A stretch of 10,553 nucleotides of DNA from Allobrachymonas sp. Its GTDB lineage: Bacteria; Pseudomonadota; Gammaproteobacteria; Burkholderiales; Burkholderiaceae_C. Position 1 is the stretch's first letter; every line of letters starts with the position of its first letter. A program made the translations under genes and the position numbers. Shown here in pieces: positions 7,339 through 10,553 of the stretch. The notes under the pieces are model-generated. The model did no database searches, was not told where the DNA came from, and was given only the letters and a program-made list of their open reading frames with translations. The stretch is from positions 1-10,553 of the forward strand of contig JAGOGU010000038.1 of the NCBI GenBank assembly GCA_017996515.1. The letters run 5' to 3'.

Positions 7339-7992
7339 ATGTCTGACACCTTTGCTGCTGATCGCGCCAGCCTGATCCTGGCCTCTACCTCTCCTTATCG
7401 GCGCGAGCTGCTGGCACGCTTGCGCCTGCCGTTTGCCTGCGTGGCGCCTGCGGTGGATGAAGCCCGCTTGGACGGCGAAGCGCCTGCGGCCATGGCACAC
7501 CGCTTGGCACTGGCCAAGGCACAGGCCGTGGCGCAGCGGTACCCGGCTGCGGTGGTGATTGGCTCCGACCAGGTGGCTGATCTGCACGGCCAGCCGCTGG
7601 GCAAGCCCCATAGCCACGAGCGGGCGCGCCTGCAGTTGCAGCAGCAGCGCGGGCAAACCGTGCTGTTTCACACCGCTGTGGCCGTGGTGTGCGCATCCAC
7701 AGGCTTTGCGCGCGCAGAAACAGCCACCATCTGCACGCGCTTTCGCGACGCGCACGACGGTATGAGCGATGCCGCGATCGATGCCTATCTGCTGGCCGAG
7801 CAGCCTTACGACTGCGCGGGCAGCATCAAGAGCGAGGGGCTGGGCATTGCCTTGATGGCCAGCATCGACAACGACGACCCGACCGCCTTGATCGGCCTGC
7901 CGTTGATGCGCACCTGCGCATTGTTACGGGCGGCAGGCTTGCAGATATTGGCAGCGCCATCAGCCACCAGCGCGCAGGAGAATCAAAGATGA
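7339..7992 (+). CDS. yceF: YceF/Maf-family nucleotide pyrophosphatase (7-methyl-GTP type)
   Basis: Maf proteins hydrolyse non-canonical or modified nucleoside triphosphates to monophosphates; the YceF branch prefers 7-methyl-GTP. The 217-residue product opens with the Maf signature LILASTSPYRRELL (residues 12-25), then AAPAVDE-like VAPAVDEA (35-42), VIGSDQVADLHG (73-84, catalytic Asp77), GKP (88-90) and CAGSIKSEGLG (159-169). The Q-V after the Asp, the CAGSIKSEG block and the DPTALIGLPL segment match YceF rather than the dTTP/UTP-type Maf. The ATG at 7339 fits the family N-terminus; an ATG at 7294 would add 15 residues. Neither has a visible Shine-Dalgarno sequence. It is divergent from yceD, and its stop overlaps the next start as ATGA. 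The C-terminal 15 residues are a variable tail. Confidence 0.92.
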   Translation: MSDTFAADRASLILASTSPYRRELLARLRLPFACVAPAVDEARLDGEAPAAMAHRLALAKAQAVAQRYPAAVVIGSDQVADLHGQPLGKPHSHERARLQLQQQRGQTVLFHTAVAVVCASTGFARAETATICTRFRDAHDGMSDAAIDAYLLAEQPYDCAGSIKSEGLGIALMASIDNDDPTALIGLPLMRTCALLRAAGLQILAAPSATSAQENQR

Positions 7993-8783
7993 GCGCAAAC
8001 ACCCCAACAGGCAAAAAAACGGGCACGCTGTATCTGGTGCCGGCCCCGCTGGATTTTGGCTGCGATGCGCCCCTGCCGCCAGTCACCGATGTGTTGCCGC
8101 AGGCCACCTTGCAGCATATGGCGCGGCTTGGGCACTGGGTGTGCGAAAACGCTCGCACCCTGCGCGCCTTGCTCAAGCGGGTGCACGAGGTGCAGGCCTT
8201 GGCGCAGCCCTTGCAGAACCTGGATATTCAAGAGATTCCCCGTGCTTGGCATAAAAAAGGCGATCATGTGGGCGCGCCCGACATGGCCCTGGCGCGTACC
8301 TTGCTGGCCCCTGCCTTGCAAGGGCACGATATGGCGCTGGCCAGCGAAGCGGGCATGCCTGCGGTGGCCGATCCGGGCGCGTCGCTGGTGCGCGCGGCGC
8401 ATGCGCTGCAAATTGCCGTGGTGTCACTTGTCGGGCCCTCGTCCATTTTGCTGGCGCTGGCAGCCAGTGGCCTGAATGGGCAAAGTTTTGCGTTTCACGG
8501 CTATTTGCCGCAGGATGCGGCAGCCCGTGCCAACCGCTTGCGCGAGTTGGAGCGCACGGCCAGTGCCACGGGGCAATCGCAATGGTGGATTGAGACACCC
8601 TATCGCAATCAGGCCATGCTGCAGCACGCCGTGCAGGTTTTGCGCCCCAACACCTTGCTGTGCCTGGCCACTGGCTTGACCTTGCCGCAAGGCCGCATTG
8701 CCACCCGATCGGTACAGGCATGGCGGCAGCAGGATTTGGCAGCATGCGTCGATAAATTGCCCGCGATATTCGGCTTGGCCTGA
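7989..8783 (+). CDS. RsmI-like SAM-dependent methyltransferase, tetrapyrrole-methylase fold
   Basis: The 264-residue product belongs to the SAM-dependent tetrapyrrole methylase superfamily, near RsmI (16S rRNA C1402 2'-O-methyltransferase). Support: LYLVPAPL (residues 14-21) aligns with the RsmI LYIVPTPIGN start, ENARTLRALL (53-62) with EDTRHTGLLL, SEAGMPAVADPG (119-130) with SDAGTPLINDPG, then VVSLVGPSSILLALAASGL and FAFHGYLPQD. It differs from RsmI: the GN loop after PTPI is replaced by a longer Pro-rich segment, EDTR has become ENAR, and there is no C-terminal helical extension. It is therefore probably an RsmI-like paralogue with an unproven substrate, so no symbol is given. The start ATG at 7989 overlaps the yceF stop (ATGA) and has a clear AGGAG 8 bases upstream. 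The frame continues open upstream inside yceF but without resemblance. Confidence 0.87.
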   Translation: MSANTPTGKKTGTLYLVPAPLDFGCDAPLPPVTDVLPQATLQHMARLGHWVCENARTLRALLKRVHEVQALAQPLQNLDIQEIPRAWHKKGDHVGAPDMALARTLLAPALQGHDMALASEAGMPAVADPGASLVRAAHALQIAVVSLVGPSSILLALAASGLNGQSFAFHGYLPQDAAARANRLRELERTASATGQSQWWIETPYRNQAMLQHAVQVLRPNTLLCLATGLTLPQGRIATRSVQAWRQQDLAACVDKLPAIFGLA

Positions 8784-8794
8784 GGCACGGCCAA
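8775..8794 (+). other. Small hairpin at the methyltransferase stop codon
   Basis: TTGGCC (8775-8780) and GGCCAA (8789-8794) form a 6-bp stem with an 8-base loop that contains the TGA stop. No T run follows, so it is at best a weak or factor-assisted terminator for the yceF-methyltransferase transcript. No better terminator for that transcript is visible. Confidence 0.3.
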
Positions 8795-9186
8795 ACCATG
8801 AGAGGGTTCAGGGCGCTTCAGCCAGTTTGGGTAACATTCCCTTGTGGATATTCAAAAATCATGCGAGCCATGGCCGCCTGAAAATGGCGGTTGCAGGTAT
8901 GCCTGATGTGTGCCTATTTCATGCGCTGCTTGTTTTTGATGGAATGATTTTTATGCGGACCATTATTCCTCGTCAGTCAGCGAAAGAGACATTGTGATGT
9001 AGGCGAAGCATGTGCTTTATTGCTGAAAAATTGAAAACGATGGTTTTAGAGAAATGGTCTTTGAAAAAATCTTAGCGGGATGAAGTAAGGTGGATTTTTT
9101 CGCTTTGAATCGCGTGATAAACCAAAAATAATGAGGCTGATACAAGGGTATTCCCTAGCAAGAGGGGTTTCTGGATAAACATGAAA

Positions 9187-9218
9187 AAAGCCCTATGCGG
9201 TGAACCGCAGAGGGCTTT
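9187..9218 (-). terminator. Intrinsic terminator of the H-NS-family gene
   Basis: A 14-bp stem with one mismatch (9187-9200 against 9205-9218) and a 4-base loop (TGAA on the plus strand) is formed by AAAGCCCT.TGCGG and its complement. On the minus strand it is followed by a run of six T ending at 9184, as expected for a terminator of the minus-strand H-NS gene, whose stop lies 71 bases upstream. On the plus strand only GGTAATTG follows, so action in that direction would be weaker. Confidence 0.88.
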
Positions 9219-9239
9219 GGTAATTGCTCTCAATGTAGT

Positions 9240-9278
9240 GGTTGTCTAAATAAGCATGCCAGCTATTTTCAGACAACC
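9240..9278 (-). other. Hairpin in the 3' untranslated region of the H-NS gene
   Basis: A perfect 8-bp inverted repeat (GGTTGTCT at 9240-9247, AGACAACC at 9271-9278) encloses a further 5-bp stem (AAATA 9248-9252 with TATTT 9264-9268) after a 2-base bulge. It sits between the H-NS gene stop (9290) and its terminator (9187-9218) and is not followed by a T run. It may stabilise the mRNA 3' end, be part of a 3'-UTR-derived small RNA, or be a protein-binding dyad. Confidence 0.55.
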
Positions 9279-9289
9279 GGTTTTGAGAT

Positions 9290-9589
9290 TTATTTGATCA
9301 GCAGGGCTTCACGGTCACCGCTTTCTTGCACCCATTTTGGAGGCTTGCCGCGGCCAGTCCACGTTTCGCCGGTTACGGGGTTGCGGTATTTGGGAGCGAC
9401 CTTCATGCCGGCAGTTGCGGATTTTTTGCGGCGGCCTTTGCCGCCGAACAGATCGCCTTCTGTCAGCTCGTGCTCTGCAATCAAGCGGCGGCATGTGGCA
9501 ATCGCCTCGCTGATTTGTTCGCGGCGTGCCTCGCGGATTTTGTTTTCGAGCAATTCACGCTCTTGCAGCAAACTTTGCAAATTGTTCAT
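9290..9589 (-). CDS. H-NS family nucleoid-associated DNA-binding protein
   Basis: This 99-residue H-NS-family protein binds AT-rich DNA and probably silences or organises such regions. The N-terminal half (about 1-50) is a charged helical, coiled-coil oligomerisation region rich in Glu, Arg and Leu. A basic linker follows (GGKGRRKKSA, about 49-58). The C-terminal DNA-binding core is YRNPVTGETWTGRGKPPKWV (68-87), the hallmark of the short betaproteobacterial H-NS proteins such as Bordetella BpH3 and of the HvrA type. The family is usually 95-110 residues here, so it is complete. The ATG at 9589 has AGGAG about 6 bases upstream. It has its own promoter-like TATAAT box, and its transcript ends at a strong hairpin. 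Several paralogues usually exist in these genomes, so no symbol is assigned. Confidence 0.93.
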   Translation of the reverse strand: MNNLQSLLQERELLENKIREARREQISEAIATCRRLIAEHELTEGDLFGGKGRRKKSATAGMKVAPKYRNPVTGETWTGRGKPPKWVQESGDREALLIK

Positions 9590-9642
9590 AGGTACTCCTG
9601 ATTAAGAAAAAATAGGTTTAACGAAAGGGGAATATGTGCACG

Positions 9643-9648
9643 ATTATA
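9643..9648 (-). promoter_or_regulatory. Candidate -10 box for the H-NS-family gene
   Basis: The minus strand carries a perfect TATAAT (9648 down to 9643), 53 bases before the start codon, predicting a leader of roughly 46 bases. The expected -35 position carries no good match to TTGACA, and there is no extended TGn motif, so a transcription activator or high AT content may compensate. The 95-base gap to the upstream CBS gene leaves room for this promoter. Confidence 0.5.
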
Positions 9649-9684
9649 GCGCGAGCAATTATTTCTCGGTTTTTGTGTAGGGGA

Positions 9685-10553
9685 TTAATGTTGTTCGGGT
9701 TCGTCCGTCAGTCGGGATGCCTGCACCCACTCGGCGCGTTTGCCGTCGAGTGTTTGAATAACAAAGCGCCAGCCTGCGCAATGTGTTTCTTGCCCGACAA
9801 AAGGCAATTCACCCGACACAAACATCAATAGCCCGGCCAAGGTGTTGTAGTGGTTGTTTTCTTCTTCTGGCAGGGACTCTTCCATATCGAGTTTGTTTTT
9901 GAGTTCATTGACGGGAATCATGCCGTCCAGCAGCCAGGAGCCATTTTCCTGCCGGGTGCCCCAGGCTTCTTGCGCGGTGTGTGCGTGCAATTCGCCGGTA
10001 ATGGCCTCGAGTAAATCGTGCGGTGTCAGAATGCCCTGCACTTCGCCATATTCATCCACCACAAAAACCAGCCGATGCGCATGCCCGCGGAATTGTTCGA
10101 GCAATTCCATGCCGCTGATGGTTTCCGGCACAAAAATCGCGGGTTCGGCCACATCTTCCAGCGTTTGCGCAGCGTGTTGCGGCAGCAGCAATTGGCTGAT
10201 GCCGACGATGCCCACCACCTCGTCGAGCGAGTCTTTGCACACCGGATACCAAGAGTGCGCGCGCATATCGCCTGCCGACAGTTTGTGCAGCGCCTGCGCC
10301 ACCGTGGTGTGCGCATCCAGCCACACCACCTCGTTGCGCGGCACCATGATGGAAGAGAGCGCGCGCTCATCGAGCTTGAAAACGTTGCGCACCATGCGGT
10401 GCTCGTGCTCTTCGATCAGCCCGGCATCCACACCTTCGACCAGACTGGCGGCAATTTCTTCCTGGGTCACGCTGCGCGTGGATTGCGTGTCAAACGGCAG
10501 CAGGCGCAGTACGGCATGCGTGGTGTTGGACAGCAGCAGCACAAAGGGGCGCG
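9685..10553 (-). CDS. CBS-pair/CorC_HlyC transporter-associated membrane protein, C-terminal part
   Basis: This is the C-terminal 288 residues of a hemolysin C/CorC-like protein of the DUF21 (CNNM)-CBS-CorC_HlyC family, members of which act in divalent-cation (Mg2+ or Co2+) transport or its control. The frame is open to the window edge, so the N-terminal membrane domain lies outside; only its exit (LLLSNTTHAVLRLL) is seen. Numbering from the GTG codon at 10542: a linker helix with the family-like TQEEI..LVEG..AGLIEEHE (26-47), CBS1 (about 67-125, starting at IMVPRNEVVWLD), CBS2 (about 132-188, with VFVVDEYGEVQGILTPHDLL), and the CorC_HlyC domain (about 203-278, WLLDGMIPVNEL and YNTLAGLLM). 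It ends at TAA (9687-9685), 95 bases before the H-NS gene on the same strand. The GTG at 10542 is internal, not the start. Confidence 0.9.
   Translation of the reverse strand, partial: RPFVLLLSNTTHAVLRLLPFDTQSTRSVTQEEIAASLVEGVDAGLIEEHEHRMVRNVFKLDERALSSIMVPRNEVVWLDAHTTVAQALHKLSAGDMRAHSWYPVCKDSLDEVVGIVGISQLLLPQHAAQTLEDVAEPAIFVPETISGMELLEQFRGHAHRLVFVVDEYGEVQGILTPHDLLEAITGELHAHTAQEAWGTRQENGSWLLDGMIPVNELKNKLDMEESLPEEENNHYNTLAGLLMFVSGELPFVGQETHCAGWRFVIQTLDGKRAEWVQASRLTDEPEQH

Larger units (their letters stand above)
8784..9289. other. 506-base AT-richer region without a convincing gene
   Basis: Between the methyltransferase and the convergent H-NS gene the base composition drops clearly, especially in 8930-9185, which has many A and T runs. 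The only open frames are short (for example a 37-codon ATG frame at 8884-8997 and an 11-codon frame near 9040) and lack ribosome binding sites. The right end holds the H-NS-gene terminator and an additional hairpin, annotated separately. A 5-bp dyad (CCGCC 8874-8878, GGCGG 8886-8890) is too weak to call. I see no tRNA, riboswitch or insertion sequence in it. Confidence 0.6.

Noticed and set aside
6465..7346. Plus-strand open frame of 293 codons across yceD
   Set aside because: Ser/Cys/Arg-rich low-complexity reading antisense to yceD; the minus-strand protein has the DUF177 signature.
8875..8884. GCCGCCTGAA resembles a Neisseriaceae DNA uptake sequence variant
   Set aside because: Only one copy is seen in 10.5 kb and the gene content does not suggest Neisseriaceae; uptake sequences would be expected more often.
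8884..8997. 37-codon plus-strand ORF in the intergenic region
   Set aside because: No ribosome binding site, no recognisable motif, and it is the tail of a longer frame that shadows the methyltransferase gene.
9145..9156. AGGG-TATT-CCCT mini-hairpin
   Set aside because: Only four base pairs and isolated; no T run and no neighbouring gene end.

Overview
This window is chromosomal DNA with the gene content of a betaproteobacterium, most likely of the order Burkholderiales and perhaps Alcaligenaceae-like. That placement is an inference from the GC-rich coding DNA, the short (99-residue) H-NS-family protein ending in the YRNP..GETW.GRG..PKW motif, and the type of biotin cluster. I see no phage, transposase, CRISPR array, tRNA or rRNA.

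Positions 2-4924 (+) hold a biotin-synthesis operon: bioA (5' end outside the window), bioF, bioH, bioC and bioD. BioC methylates the malonyl carrier so that it can enter fatty-acid synthesis. BioH cleaves the pimeloyl-carrier methyl ester. BioF, BioA and BioD then make KAPA, DAPA and dethiobiotin. BioB, the last enzyme, is not in the window. bioA/bioF and bioF/bioH are closely spaced, bioH/bioC overlap by ATGA, and bioC/bioD are separated by 71 bases. A symmetrical hairpin flanked by A and T runs (4945-4976) can terminate both bioD and the convergent gene after it.

Positions 5000-7165 (-) hold, in transcription order, yceD (DUF177, 23S rRNA accumulation family), an nfeD-family membrane protein and a stomatin/SPFH protein of the QmcA type. 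nfeD and the SPFH gene form the usual partner pair. rpmF and plsX, which normally follow yceD, are absent; a 115-base gap with a strong hairpin lies there instead.

Positions 7339-8783 (+) hold yceF (Maf family, m7GTP pyrophosphatase type), divergent from yceD as in E. coli, joined by an ATGA overlap to an RsmI-like tetrapyrrole-methylase-fold methyltransferase.

Positions 8784-9289 are a comparatively AT-rich stretch with no convincing gene. It contains the terminator and an extra hairpin belonging to the 3' end of the H-NS gene. Positions 9290-9589 (-) encode the H-NS-like protein, with a perfect TATAAT box and a good ribosome binding site. Positions 9685-10553 (-) hold the C-terminal part of a CBS-pair/CorC_HlyC membrane protein that continues beyond the window.

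Overall this is mostly ordinary housekeeping sequence. The points deserving a second look are the altered neighbourhood of yceD, two unexplained hairpins, and the yceF-methyltransferase coupling.
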